Shown piece after piece: positions 37,052 through 46,885 of a stretch of 64,000 nucleotides of DNA; position 1 is the first letter of the stretch; the number at the start of each line of letters is the position of its first letter. The DNA is from Demequina capsici. Lineage in GTDB: Bacteria > Actinomycetota > Actinomycetes > Actinomycetales > Demequinaceae. Made by a program: the position numbers and the translations under genes. The stretch lies in contig NZ_CP134880.1 in NCBI RefSeq assembly GCF_032102965.1, positions 1,054,001-1,118,000 on the forward strand, written 5' to 3'. Under the pieces are notes generated by a model that worked only from the letters and a program-made list of their open reading frames with translations, was not told where the DNA came from and did no database searches.

Positions 37052-38554
37052 ATGACCGAGGGAGAATCCCTCCTCGCGCGAGGGATCGAGGACGGGGACG
37101 CCGAGTTCGCTCCGCGGTCGCCCGAACCTGACTGGCGCCGTGCGCACGCCCAGCGACTGGTCCTGAGCGACGTCGCCGCGCTGCTGTGGGTGGTGGTCGG
37201 CACGCAGATCGTCCTCATCGGTGGAGCGAGCTTCGACGGGGGCAGCATCGCGGGCCGTCAGATCTGGTTCGTGTTCGGATTCCCGTTGGCCCTCGTGGCG
37301 GTGTGGCACGTGGCGCTCGAGCTCACGGACACCCGGAGCGACCGGGTGCTGGGCTGGGGCGGTCTCGAGTACCAGGGCGTGCTCGACGCGACGCTGCTGG
37401 TGTTCGGATCCGTCGCGACCGTCGCCTACGTCTTCGACGTCGAGTCGGTGAAGCCGTTCCTGTTCGTCGCGATGCCAGGCGGGCTGGTGATGCTGCTGGC
37501 CGAGCGGTGGCTGTGGCGGCAGTGGCTCCTGATCAAGCGGCGGGCGGGCGAGCTGAGCGCGACCGTCCTCCTCATCGGCTCTGCGCCGTCGGTGCGCCAG
37601 GTCGCCACCGAGCTTGCGCGGACGCCCGCTGCGGGCTACCGGGTGGTGGGCGCCTGCATCCCGGGCGGCAGGGTCGGAGAGGAGGTGGCGGGCACGGGGA
37701 TCCCCGTGATGGGAGGTGCCGACGCCGTCGAGGAGATCGCGTCAGGCACCGGTGCGGACACGGTCATCATCACCAGTGCCGACGTCCTGGCGCCTGACAA
37801 GGTGCAGGAGATCTCCTGGGGCCTGGAGCCTGCCACGCAGCGGTTGGTGCTGGCGCCGAGCCTCGTGGGAGTCGCGGGCACGCGGATCCACACCCGTGCG
37901 ATCGCAGGCATGCCGTTGCTGCATGTCGAGACGCCGCAGCTGTCGCCCGCCGACCGTGTCACGAAGCGGGCGTTCGACGTGGCGGCGTCGGCGGCGCTGG
38001 TGCTCGTCGCCTCACCGTTGCTGCTGGGGCTGGCGCTTGCGGTGAGGCTCACAAGTCCTGGGCCCGTGCTGTACCGCTCTCAACGGATCGGCCTGCGCGG
38101 TGAGCCGTTCCCGATGCTGAAGTTCCGGTCGATGCGGGTGGGCGCGGACCTGGAGCTCGCGGACCTGCTGCGCGAGCAGGGGACGTCGGAGACACCGCTG
38201 TTCAAGGTGCACGACGACCCGCGGATCACGCCGCTCGGACGGTTCATGCGGAAGTACTCGCTGGACGAGCTTCCGCAGCTGCTCAACGTCGTGGCGGGCT
38301 CGATGAGCCTCGTCGGGCCGCGACCCCAGATCGCCGCGGAGGTGGCGATGTACTCGGACTCGGCTCGCCGCCGGCTGCTCACGCGGCCCGGCCTGACGGG
38401 GCTGTGGCAGGTCAGCGGCAGGTCCTCCCTCGGATGGGACGATGCGGTGCGCCTCGACCTCTTCTATGTGGAGAACTGGTCGCTGCTCGGCGACGTCGGG
38501 ATCCTGGCCCGCACGGTCAAGGCGGTCGTGCTGCCAGGGGAGACGGCGCACTAG
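37052..38554 (+). CDS. Polyprenyl-phosphate glycosylphosphotransferase (WbaP-type)
   Basis: 500 residues. Four N-terminal membrane helices, a Rossmann-like middle part (VLLIGSAPSVRQVATELA) and one more helix precede the bacterial sugar transferase domain (about 304-495): KRAFDVAASAALVLVASPLLL, RSQRIGLRGEPFPMLKFRSM, then DELPQLLNVVAGSMSLVGPRPQ and PGLTGLWQVSGRS. It transfers a sugar-1-phosphate to undecaprenyl phosphate and so starts repeat-unit assembly. ATG 37052 has a GGGGGG site eight bases upstream; ATG 36995 is also in frame. Confidence 0.92.
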   Translation: MTEGESLLARGIEDGDAEFAPRSPEPDWRRAHAQRLVLSDVAALLWVVVGTQIVLIGGASFDGGSIAGRQIWFVFGFPLALVAVWHVALELTDTRSDRVLGWGGLEYQGVLDATLLVFGSVATVAYVFDVESVKPFLFVAMPGGLVMLLAERWLWRQWLLIKRRAGELSATVLLIGSAPSVRQVATELARTPAAGYRVVGACIPGGRVGEEVAGTGIPVMGGADAVEEIASGTGADTVIITSADVLAPDKVQEISWGLEPATQRLVLAPSLVGVAGTRIHTRAIAGMPLLHVETPQLSPADRVTKRAFDVAASAALVLVASPLLLGLALAVRLTSPGPVLYRSQRIGLRGEPFPMLKFRSMRVGADLELADLLREQGTSETPLFKVHDDPRITPLGRFMRKYSLDELPQLLNVVAGSMSLVGPRPQIAAEVAMYSDSARRRLLTRPGLTGLWQVSGRSSLGWDDAVRLDLFYVENWSLLGDVGILARTVKAVVLPGETAH

Positions 38555-38643
38555 GGACCTCCCGCGCACGGGTCCACGTGCACACCGCGGAGTTAACCTA
38601 CTTGTTACCTTGGCGCATTCTGGCCCACATCTCCCGTGGTTAG

Positions 38644-38659
38644 TGTGAGAAATGTCACA
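38644..38659. promoter_or_regulatory. Crp/GlxR-type operator
   Basis: TGTGAGAAATGTCACA is an exact match to TGTGAnnnnnnTCACA. The hexamer TAGTGT (38641-38646) overlaps its left arm and could be the -10 element for the gene at 38770, so a bound regulator would sit over the transcription start and most simply repress. Apart from this site and a run of A+T-richer sequence, 38555-38769 contains nothing recognisable. Confidence 0.7.
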
Positions 38660-38769
38660 ACGGGAGCGGTGGCTCCGTTCCCGGACGGGCCGACCGGGGG
38701 GTCGGCCGCGAGGGGCGCATCGTACCGCACGATCTCGGGTGACCAGGAGTGCTGCGAGGGGCGGACACC

Positions 38770-39102
38770 ATGGCATTGACATCATCGGACACACGGATCG
38801 GCCTGCGGCTGTTCGGCGGCGCGGGGCTGGTCGTCGGCTATGCCGCGTTCGGCATGCCTGCGGTCCTCACGTCGACCTGGGGAGTGATCGGGCGGTCGGC
38901 CGCCACGGGCGCCCACAGCGACGGCTTCGCGATCTTCATGATCTGGCTGGGGCTAGGGGTCGTGGGTCTCGGCGCGGCGGTCGCCGCGCTGCTGATCGCG
39001 GCACGGCGCCAGCACGCGGCCCGCACGCCTGGCCGGGTGCAGGCGAGCCCTGCCGGTCTGCGCTCACCGTCGGCATCGCCGCGCGAGGCAGCCGCGCACT
39101 GA
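38770..39102 (+). CDS. Small membrane protein, unrecognised
   Basis: 110 residues with two hydrophobic segments (about 12-34 and 55-77) and a basic Ala/Pro/Ser-rich tail. ATG 38770 has GAGGGG about ten bases upstream. It stands alone, controlled perhaps by the Crp/GlxR-type site upstream, and is followed by a strong hairpin. I see no family signature. Confidence 0.55.
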   Translation: MALTSSDTRIGLRLFGGAGLVVGYAAFGMPAVLTSTWGVIGRSAATGAHSDGFAIFMIWLGLGVVGLGAAVAALLIAARRQHAARTPGRVQASPAGLRSPSASPREAAAH

Positions 39103-39194
39103 GTGCGCGGGCTCGCGCGCAAGCGTGCCTCCGGAGGCGATCTTCGAGGACCAGCATCACCCCGAGCGTCGCACCCGTCGAGCAGCACGGCCGG

Positions 39195-39230
39195 CCCGCC
39201 CGGGAACAATCCCTCTGCTTCCCGGGCGGG
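39195..39230. terminator. Strong hairpin between the small membrane protein gene and dgt
   Basis: cccgcccgggaa (39195-39206) pairs perfectly with ttcccgggcggg (39219-39230). It lies 92 bases after the upstream stop and before the dgt promoter; no T-run follows. Confidence 0.55.
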
Positions 39231-39292
39231 TCGCGCTGCCTTCCCCGAGGCACTCAGGACCTCGCCCGGCGCATGACCGATAGCATCGGGCT

Positions 39293-40576
39293 GTGAGCGA
39301 CGTCAGCACGGGCTACACCGAGTCCGACAAGGAACGGCTGGTACCTGAGCCCGCGAAGACCGCGAACCGCACGTCGTTCGCCCGCGATCGCGCACGCATC
39401 GTCCATTCGAGCGCCCTGCGACGGCTCGGTGCGAAGACCCAGATCCTGGGCGCAGGCAGCGGCGACTTCGTGCGCACCAGGCTCACCCACTCGCTCGAGG
39501 TGGCGCAGGTGGGCCGTGAGCTCGGCAAGGCGCTGGGATGCGATCCCGACGTCGTGGACGCCGCGTGCCTCGCGCACGACCTCGGCCACCCGCCCTTCGG
39601 CCACAACGGCGAGCGGGCGCTGGACGAGGCGATCCGCCACGCCGGCGGCTTCGAGGGCAACGCCCAGACGCTCAGGGTCCTCACCCGGCTCGAGCCGAAG
39701 ACCATCCACCCGGAGACGGGGGAGAGCATCGGGCTCAACCTGACCCGTGCCGTGCTCGATGCGACGGTGAAGTATCCGTGGGGCGAGCAGGAGCTTCGGC
39801 TCGACGCGCACGGCCGACCCATCCGCAAGTTCAACGTCTACGAGGACGATCGGCCGGTCTACGACTGGCTGCGCGGCAACGCGCCGGAGCGCCAGCCCAG
39901 CTTCGAGGCACAGGTGATGGACCTCGCGGACGACATCTCGTACTCGGTGCACGACGTCGAGGACTCCGTGGTCCACAACGGTGTCTCGCTGTCGGTGATG
40001 CGGGACCCGGGCGTCGCCAGGGAGGTCGCCGCGCGCGCCCGCGAGTGGTACGGCTGGGAGGACGAGCAGAGCCTGCTCGACGCGCTCGACCGGCTGCGCG
40101 CGTCCGGATGGTGGGCGGACGAGTACGACGGTTCCCGGCGTGCGCTCGCGGCGCTCAAGGACATGACCAGCCAGCTGATCGGGCGCATGTGCGACGCGAC
40201 GATCGCGGCTACCCGTGCAGCGCACGGCGACGGGCCGCTCACCAGGTACAACGCCCGGCTGGTGCTGCCGTCGCAGACCCATGCGGAGATCGTGCTGCTG
40301 AAGGGCATCGCCGTGCACTTCCTGATGGCGCCTCGTGAGGCGTCTCCGTCCTATGCGAAGCAGAGGCGCGTCCTCAAGCAGCTGGTGTCGGCCCTCGCCG
40401 ACCGGGGTCCAGAGGCGTTCGAGCCGCAGTTCGGCGCGGACTACAGCGCCGCGTCCGACGATGCGGGAAGGCTCCGCGCCGCGGTGGACCAGGTCGCCTC
40501 GCTCACCGACAAGTCGGCGTACGACTGGCATCACCGTTTCGTGGTGAGCCCCCGCCGCTCGCGCGGCGAGCGCTGA
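39293..40576 (+). CDS. dgt: Deoxyguanosinetriphosphate triphosphohydrolase-like protein
   Basis: 427 residues. The HD-domain metal site is seen as RLTHSLEVAQ, then AHDLGHPPFGHNGE, with the later DLADDISYSVHDVED. The N-terminus (SDKERLVPEPAKTANRTSFARDRARIVHSSALRRL) is typical of the actinobacterial dGTPase-like family. It hydrolyses dNTPs to nucleosides and triphosphate and may control dNTP pools. TAGCAT at 39281-39286 lies six bases before GTG, so the mRNA is probably leaderless. Confidence 0.93.
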   Translation: MSDVSTGYTESDKERLVPEPAKTANRTSFARDRARIVHSSALRRLGAKTQILGAGSGDFVRTRLTHSLEVAQVGRELGKALGCDPDVVDAACLAHDLGHPPFGHNGERALDEAIRHAGGFEGNAQTLRVLTRLEPKTIHPETGESIGLNLTRAVLDATVKYPWGEQELRLDAHGRPIRKFNVYEDDRPVYDWLRGNAPERQPSFEAQVMDLADDISYSVHDVEDSVVHNGVSLSVMRDPGVAREVAARAREWYGWEDEQSLLDALDRLRASGWWADEYDGSRRALAALKDMTSQLIGRMCDATIAATRAAHGDGPLTRYNARLVLPSQTHAEIVLLKGIAVHFLMAPREASPSYAKQRRVLKQLVSALADRGPEAFEPQFGADYSAASDDAGRLRAAVDQVASLTDKSAYDWHHRFVVSPRRSRGER

Positions 40577-40591
40577 GCGACGCGACGGCTC

Positions 40592-40990
40592 TCAGGGGGC
40601 GGCGGGCCCGGCGATCGGCTCGACCCGGCGGGCTCGCACGAGCGTGACGAGCGCGGCGAGCGGAAGCAGCAGCGGCACCCATCCGTAGGCCGAGCCGAAG
40701 CCGGTCCACACCGTCTCGTCCGGCCACCATGACGACTCGAGGAAGCCGAGCGCGCCGACGATCAGCACGCCGATCAGCTCGACGGCCGAGCCGATCAGCG
40801 CGATGCGGCGCCAGCCGCGCCACAGCGCGACGGCGATGACCCCGTAGAGCACCGCGGACACCGCGGAGATCGAGTAGGGCAGCGGAGCCTCCGCGAACTT
40901 GGTGGCGATCTGGTACGACGCGCGGCCCGTCGCAGCCAGGCACAGCACGGCGTACACGGCGATCAGGCTGATGCGGGCGACGGGGTTCAT
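40592..40990 (-). CDS. Small membrane protein of a three-gene operon
   Basis: 132 residues with four hydrophobic helices. The loop LESSWWPDETVWTGFGSAYGWVPLLLPL before the last helix recalls small actinobacterial integral membrane proteins found with this partner set. It is the last gene after two others on the same strand. The function is unknown. Confidence 0.7.
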   Translation of the reverse strand: MNPVARISLIAVYAVLCLAATGRASYQIATKFAEAPLPYSISAVSAVLYGVIAVALWRGWRRIALIGSAVELIGVLIVGALGFLESSWWPDETVWTGFGSAYGWVPLLLPLAALVTLVRARRVEPIAGPAAP

Positions 40991-41007
40991 GACGCGGCGC
41001 TCGGGGG

Positions 41008-41427
41008 TCACGCTGCCTCCAGGATCATGTCGAGGCGCCACGCGACCACGGCGATCGCGAGCCCGATCACCACCGCGGCGATGGCGTCGAGCCGGACGAT
41101 CTGGTCGGGGCGCAGCACAGGGCGGTCGGGGTCGACGGGCTCGCCGGGTGCGGGCGGCTCGCCGAGCCGTCCGATGCCGAGCAGGGGCAGGAGCGCCACG
41201 GAGGCGAGCAGGTAGCCGACCGTGATCACGATCCCTGCCGGCACGCCGTTCACGAGCGCGGCGATCACGCCGATCGCCTGGATCGCGGTCGCCACCCACG
41301 CGACGCTCACCACCACCTTGAGGACGCGATGCGCGCCGCTGGCAAGAAGGGTCACGACGCCGACCGCCACGAGCACGGCCGCGACGATCAGCACCGTCGG
41401 GTAGACGATGCCGGAGTACAGCTCCAT
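41008..41427 (-). CDS. Small membrane protein of a three-gene operon
   Basis: 139 residues with four hydrophobic segments; a charged Pro-rich loop (LGEPPAPGEPVDPDRPVLRPDQ) separates the third and fourth. Its ATG shares one base with the TGA of the upstream gene, so translation is coupled. I recognise no family motif. Confidence 0.7.
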   Translation of the reverse strand: MELYSGIVYPTVLIVAAVLVAVGVVTLLASGAHRVLKVVVSVAWVATAIQAIGVIAALVNGVPAGIVITVGYLLASVALLPLLGIGRLGEPPAPGEPVDPDRPVLRPDQIVRLDAIAAVVIGLAIAVVAWRLDMILEAA

Positions 41428-41879
41428 CAGGCCTGAGGCGCCTGCTGCACGCGCATGGCGAGGCGCGCGGCCTCCTCGCCGTCGATGGAGAGGACCCACG
41501 AGAACATGCCCGGCTCGGTGAAGCGCAGGCCGTCGAACGGGAAGGCGAACGGGGCCACCTGCTCGTCGCCGTCGACGAGCTGGACCGGGCGGCCGAGCGT
41601 GAACTCACCGCCGACTCCGTGCACGGGCACGGGCTTGCCGTCCTCGCCCATGCGCAGGCCGATCGCGTGGTCCTTGCCGTCCTCGGTCACCAGCTTGACC
41701 TCGAACCTGTGCGGCTCGTTCGTCGCGGTGAACGGCACGTGGACCGTCGCGGCGAGCGTGAGGCGGCGGTGGACCGCGGGGAAGCTGCGGACGTTGATGA
41801 CGTTCCAGCCGGCGCCCAGGGCGTAGATCTTGCCCTGCACGACCTCGGCGGAGTCGCACAGGAAGGCGTTGACGCGCAC
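41427..41879 (-). CDS. DUF6941-like soluble protein
   Basis: 150 residues from GTG 41879, with AAAGGA upstream. It starts RVNAFLCDSAEVVQGKIYALGAGWNVI, continues with beta-rich sequence (VPFTATNEPHRFEVKLV), and ends in FSWVLSIDGEE. The N-terminal pattern is one I associate with DUF6941, a family of small beta-sandwich proteins of unknown role; that assignment is from memory. It is the first gene of the operon with two membrane proteins. Confidence 0.6.
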   Translation of the reverse strand: MRVNAFLCDSAEVVQGKIYALGAGWNVINVRSFPAVHRRLTLAATVHVPFTATNEPHRFEVKLVTEDGKDHAIGLRMGEDGKPVPVHGVGGEFTLGRPVQLVDGDEQVAPFAFPFDGLRFTEPGMFSWVLSIDGEEAARLAMRVQQAPQA

Positions 41880-41997
41880 GGGGGTGTCCTTTCGTCGGTG
41901 ACCGCGCTCAAGCCTACCCATCCCTGCGGGTGGTGCACGGCTGCGGTGCGGTGCGGCGGCGCGGACGGGTGCCCGCGGCGCCGGTATCGTGAGCCAC

Positions 41998-43986
41998 GTG
42001 GCGGGCACTATCAACAGGGACGACATCGCAGTGGTCCGTGAACGCGCGCCCATCGAGGACATCGTCGGGCAGCACGTCGCGCTGAAGCCCGCCGGCGTCG
42101 GCTCCCTCAAGGGGTTGTGCCCGTTCCACGACGAGCGCAGCCCGTCGTTCCATGTGCGCCCGCAGGCCGGGCGCTGGCACTGCTTCGGGTGCGGCGAGGG
42201 CGGTGACGTCATCGAGTTCGTGATGCGCATGGACGGGCTCTCGTTCGTGGATGCGGTCGAGTATCTGGCGGAACGCGCCGGCGTGACGCTGCGGTACGAG
42301 GCGGGCGGCGCCCCTCGCAAGGAAGGCACGCAGGGGCAGCGCAAGCGCCTGCTCGATGCGCACCGGGTGGCCGCGGAGTTCTTCGTGGCGCAGCTGGGCT
42401 CGCCGGAGGCGAAGGTCGGACGCGACTTCCTGACGGAGCGCGGCTTCGGGCGGGAGGCTGCGGCGCAGTTCGGCGTCGGCTACGCCCCCCAAGGCTGGCA
42501 GGCGCTCACGGAGCACCTGCGGCGCAACGGCTTCACCGAGGCGGAGCTGCGTCTGTCGGGCCTGGTGTCCGAGGGTGCGCGCCGCATCTACGACCGCTTC
42601 CGCGGTCGCTTGGTGTGGCCGATCAGGGAGGTCACGGGCGACGTCATCGGCTTCGGCGCCCGCCGCCTCTACGACGACGACCAGGGACCCAAGTACCTCA
42701 ACACCCCTGAGACTCCGCTCTACAAGAAGGCGCAGGTGCTGTACGGCCTGGACCTCGCCAAGGGCGCGATCCGCTCCGACCGCACCGTCGTGGTGGTCGA
42801 GGGCTACACGGACGTGATGGCCTGCCATCTGGCGGGCGTCACGAACGCGGTCGCGACCTGCGGCACCGCGTTCGGCGAGGAGCACGTCAAGGTGGTGCGG
42901 CGCCTCATGGGAGACACGGGTGGCGCGCAGCTGAAGGTCGGCTCGACCGGCTCCAAGGTGATCTTCACCTTCGACGGCGATGAGGCGGGTCAGAACGCGG
43001 CGCTCAAGGCGTTCTCGCTCGACCAGCAGTTCCTGGCGCAGACGTTCGTGGCGGTGGACGCCCAGGGTCAGGATCCGTGCGAGATCCGTCAGCATCGGGG
43101 GGACGACGCGGTCCGCGCGCTGATGGAGGCCCGGATCCCGCTCTTCGAGTTCGTGATCCGCACCACGCTCGCGAGCCACGACCTGAACACCGCCGAGGGC
43201 AGGGTGGCGGCGCTGCGTGCGTCGGCGCCGGTCGTCGCGGGCATCCGCGACCGCGTGCTGCAGCCCGAGTACGCACGGCGGCTCGCGGGCTGGCTGGGAA
43301 TGGACGTCCAGGCGGTGCGCGACTCGGTCGGTCAGGCGGCGAGGTCAGGTGCTGGGCGCGCGGCTCCGGCGCCGTCGAGGCAGGCGCCGCCGCGCCAGGG
43401 GAGCGCCGCCGGGCGCGGCACCGCCCAGCAGCCGTCCCAGTCCGGGTACGACGACGGGCCGCCGCCCATGGACCCCGAGACGGGCGCGGTCATGCAGGTG
43501 GTGGCCGGGCCGGCACGGCCTCAGCGGCGCGATCCCGTGGTGCGCATGGAGGCGCTGTCGCTCGGCGTGCTCCTGCAGCTCGGGGGTGCGATCTCGCGCA
43601 GCTCGGTGGCGATGAGCGTCTATGCCGACCTGGCGGGGGACGCGTTCACGGTGCCGCAGTACCGAGCGGTCTTCGAGGCGATCATGGCGGCGGGAGGTCC
43701 TTCCGCGTCACCGGACTGGGTGGACGCGGTGGTCGAGCAGGCGGGCCCGACGCTCGCCGCGACCATCTCCGAGCTCGCCGTGACACCGCTGCCGCACGAC
43801 GGCGGCGACGACGGCCCTTACGCCGCCTCGGTCCTCGCGCGCCTGCTCGACCTGGTGCTCACCCGGCGGATCGCGGACCTGCGAGGCGCGATGCAGCGCG
43901 CCGGCGAGGGCACCGACGCGGCGCACGAGGCCTTCGCGGGCCTGATCGCGCTCGAGGCCCGCCGACGGGCGCTTCGCGACGAGTGA
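41998..43986 (+). CDS. dnaG: DNA primase
   Basis: 662 residues. The CHC2 zinc ribbon (CPFHDERSPSFHV and HCFGCGEGGD, about residues 37-65), the RNA polymerase domain with RFRGRLVWPI, the Toprim motifs VVVVEGYTDVM and FTFDGDEAGQ, and a C-terminal DnaB-interaction helical domain (about 510-660) are in order. A Pro/Gln-rich linker (about 450-490) separates the last. It makes primers for replication. GTG 41998 follows TATCGT (41985-41990) by seven bases, the leaderless spacing; a start at 41989 would lie inside that hexamer. Confidence 0.97.
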   Translation: MAGTINRDDIAVVRERAPIEDIVGQHVALKPAGVGSLKGLCPFHDERSPSFHVRPQAGRWHCFGCGEGGDVIEFVMRMDGLSFVDAVEYLAERAGVTLRYEAGGAPRKEGTQGQRKRLLDAHRVAAEFFVAQLGSPEAKVGRDFLTERGFGREAAAQFGVGYAPQGWQALTEHLRRNGFTEAELRLSGLVSEGARRIYDRFRGRLVWPIREVTGDVIGFGARRLYDDDQGPKYLNTPETPLYKKAQVLYGLDLAKGAIRSDRTVVVVEGYTDVMACHLAGVTNAVATCGTAFGEEHVKVVRRLMGDTGGAQLKVGSTGSKVIFTFDGDEAGQNAALKAFSLDQQFLAQTFVAVDAQGQDPCEIRQHRGDDAVRALMEARIPLFEFVIRTTLASHDLNTAEGRVAALRASAPVVAGIRDRVLQPEYARRLAGWLGMDVQAVRDSVGQAARSGAGRAAPAPSRQAPPRQGSAAGRGTAQQPSQSGYDDGPPPMDPETGAVMQVVAGPARPQRRDPVVRMEALSLGVLLQLGGAISRSSVAMSVYADLAGDAFTVPQYRAVFEAIMAAGGPSASPDWVDAVVEQAGPTLAATISELAVTPLPHDGGDDGPYAASVLARLLDLVLTRRIADLRGAMQRAGEGTDAAHEAFAGLIALEARRRALRDE

Positions 43987-44107
43987 CCCGGGCCCGTCTG
44001 GACGCATCGTCCACGATTCGGCACCGTTTTGGACACGATTCGGTGAAGGCCAGGTAACCGTCACGTTAATTCTGGGCTGGTCTGTCCGAATCCGACTCTC
44101 CGTCGGT

Positions 44108-44113
44108 TAGCGT
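44108..44113 (+). promoter_or_regulatory. -10 hexamer of the second Phn-like importer operon
   Basis: TAGCGT gives transcription from about 44120 and a leader of about 65 bases, longer than for most genes here. Confidence 0.45.
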
Positions 44114-44185
44114 CGAAGGGTCGCCCAGCGACTGCCGCTGCCCGGGGGGGTTGCGAGCATTTCGATGAGATGCAGAGGTAGAAAA

Positions 44186-45214
44186 GTGATCCAGTTCCCC
44201 AAGCGCTACGCGTTGCCGGCCCTTGTCGGCGCGTCCGCGCTGCTCCTTGCCGCGTGCTCCTCGAGCGGCGACGCAGAGTCCTCGGACTCCGCGACCGCGA
44301 CCATGTCGGCTGACGCGGGCTCGGACCTCCCTGACACGCTGACCCTCGCGCTCGTGCCGTCCGACGACGTCAACCAGATCACCACCGACGGCGAGGCGCT
44401 CGCGACCGTGCTGTCCGACCAGCTCGGCGTGGACGTGAAGGTGTTCGTGCCCGACAGCTACAACGCCGTCGTCGTCGCCCTTCAGACCGGTCAGGCCGAC
44501 ATCGGCTTCCTCGGCCCGATCGCGATGTGGCAGGCGCACGAGGAGGCGAACGCCTCGATCGTGCTGCAGTCCGTCCGCTACGGCTCCTCGGAGTACGTCG
44601 GCCAGTGGCTCACCAACGACCCCGACACCTACTGCCTCGACGACGTCACCACGGAGACGGACGACTCGGGCGTCGAGTACTCGTACTGCAACGGCGCGAC
44701 CGGCGGCTCGGGCCCCGCAGGCGCCGACGCGCTCGCGCTCATCCCTGAGGACGCCTCGATCTCGTGGGTCGACGCGACCTCCGCCTCGGGCTACTACTTC
44801 CCGGCCACGCAGCTCGCGGGCATCCTCGGCATCGACGACCCGTCGTCCGCGTTCCCGAACGGCTTCTTCGCGGGTGGGCACCCGCAGTCGGTCCAGGCCG
44901 TGTACGACGGCAGCGCCAGCATCGGCGTGTCGTACAACGATGCGCGCTCGAACCTCGCGGAGGAGTTCCCGGACGTCGGCACCAAGGTCGTGGTGTTCGC
45001 GTACACCGAGAACATCCCGAACGACGGCGTCGTGGTCTCCGGCGACCTCAGCCAGTCCGCCCAGGACGAGATCACCCAGGCGCTGCTCGACGTGGCCGCC
45101 ACCGACGACGGCGCGGCCGCGCTGAGCGCCGTGTACGACATCGACGGGCTCGAGGCCGCGAACCAGGACGCGTTCTCCGGCATCGTGGCGTCGACCTACG
45201 CCAACTTCGGCTGA
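44186..45214 (+). CDS. PhnD-like substrate-binding lipoprotein, second importer
   Basis: 342 residues, GTG start with AGAGGT upstream; ATG 44165 is an alternative. Lipoprotein signal LAAC (Cys 24). The fold follows the paralogue at 11619: LTLALVPSDD, YNAVVVALQTGQADIGFLGP and SVQAVYDGSASIGVSYNDAR. A Cys pair, YCLDD and YCNG, stands at the same place as in the paralogue. The binding pocket residues differ (LGPIAMW against ADAGSLA), so ligand preference probably differs. The class binds phosphonates, phosphite or related compounds. Confidence 0.87.
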   Translation: MIQFPKRYALPALVGASALLLAACSSSGDAESSDSATATMSADAGSDLPDTLTLALVPSDDVNQITTDGEALATVLSDQLGVDVKVFVPDSYNAVVVALQTGQADIGFLGPIAMWQAHEEANASIVLQSVRYGSSEYVGQWLTNDPDTYCLDDVTTETDDSGVEYSYCNGATGGSGPAGADALALIPEDASISWVDATSASGYYFPATQLAGILGIDDPSSAFPNGFFAGGHPQSVQAVYDGSASIGVSYNDARSNLAEEFPDVGTKVVVFAYTENIPNDGVVVSGDLSQSAQDEITQALLDVAATDDGAAALSAVYDIDGLEAANQDAFSGIVASTYANFG

Positions 45215-45253
45215 GAGGCCGCGTAGGCAGTCGAGTTCCGTCAAGGACACCCG

Positions 45254-45287
45254 CACCGGCGGTCGGCCGTATGGCTGGCCGCCGGTG
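45254..45287 (+). promoter_or_regulatory. Intercistronic hairpin, second importer operon
   Basis: caccggcgg (45254-45262) pairs with ccgccggtg (45279-45287), and inner ggcc/ggct bases extend the stem imperfectly. It is the only long structure in the 97-base gap between binding-protein and ATPase genes, and probably lowers downstream expression or stabilises the upstream message. Confidence 0.55.
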
Positions 45288-45311
45288 CCATTCCCCTGGT
45301 AGGCAGAGAAC

Positions 45312-46078
<767 letters not shown>

Positions 46079-46082
<4 letters not shown>

Positions 46083-46885
46083 CGGTCGCGTCCGCGGTCC
46101 CCACCGCGGCGGTGCGACCACGGAAGCCCGCTCCGAGCCGTGGCCTCATCGTCGGGCTCGTCGTCGCGGTCCTCATCACGGCCTGGGCCGCATGGCAGAT
46201 CGACTTCACGCTTGCGCCGCTGTTCACCGACTTCGCGAACGGCTGGGTGGTGGTCGAGCAGTTCCTGCACCCGCACTGGTCGTTCCTCACTGATTCGTGG
46301 GACGCATGGGTCGAGACCGTGTCGATCGCGATCATCGCCAGCTTCTTCGGGGTCGGGCTGGGGCTCGTGCTCGCGTACATGGCGTCGTCCGTCACGAACC
46401 GTGACGCCCGGCTGTACCGCGCCACCAAGTGGTTCCTGTCCGTGCTCCGGTCGCTGCCCGACGTCGCCTACGTGCTGATCTTCGTCGCGATCGTCGGCGT
46501 CGGATCGCTCGCCGGCATGCTCGCCCTGTTCGTGTTCAACATCGGCATCGCCGCCAAGCTGACGTCGGAGACGATCGACGCGGTCGACCCAGGTCCGCTC
46601 GAGGCGGCAGACGCATCCGGTGCAGGCACGTTCTCGCGTGCGCGGTGGGCCGTGCAGCCCCAGATCCTCCCTAACTTCCTCTCGTACGCGCTCTACGTGT
46701 TCGAGCTCAACATCCGCGCGTCGGTCGTCATCGGCTATGCCGGCGGTGGAGGCATCGGGCACCTGATCCAGGTGCAGTTCGCACGCTTCAACTACGAGAA
46801 CGTGTCCGCCCTGGTGATCAGCATGTTCCTGGTGGTGCTCGTGATCGACCAGCTCTCGCAGTACCTGCGAAGGAGGCTCGTATGA
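46079..46885 (+). CDS. PhnE-like ABC transporter permease 1, second importer
   Basis: 268 residues with about six helices. The EAA loop is LEAADASGAGTFSRARWAV, followed by FELNIRASVVIGYAGGGGIGH. It is coupled to both neighbours by four-base ATGA overlaps. Confidence 0.92.

Noticed and set aside
33602..38554. A 1650-codon open frame on the plus strand through the Wzz-like gene and the polymerase gene into the WbaP gene
   Set aside because: Only its last 500 codons (from about 37052) match a protein family. The earlier part is antisense to the Wzz-like gene and out of frame with the polymerase, and is Arg/Gly-rich.
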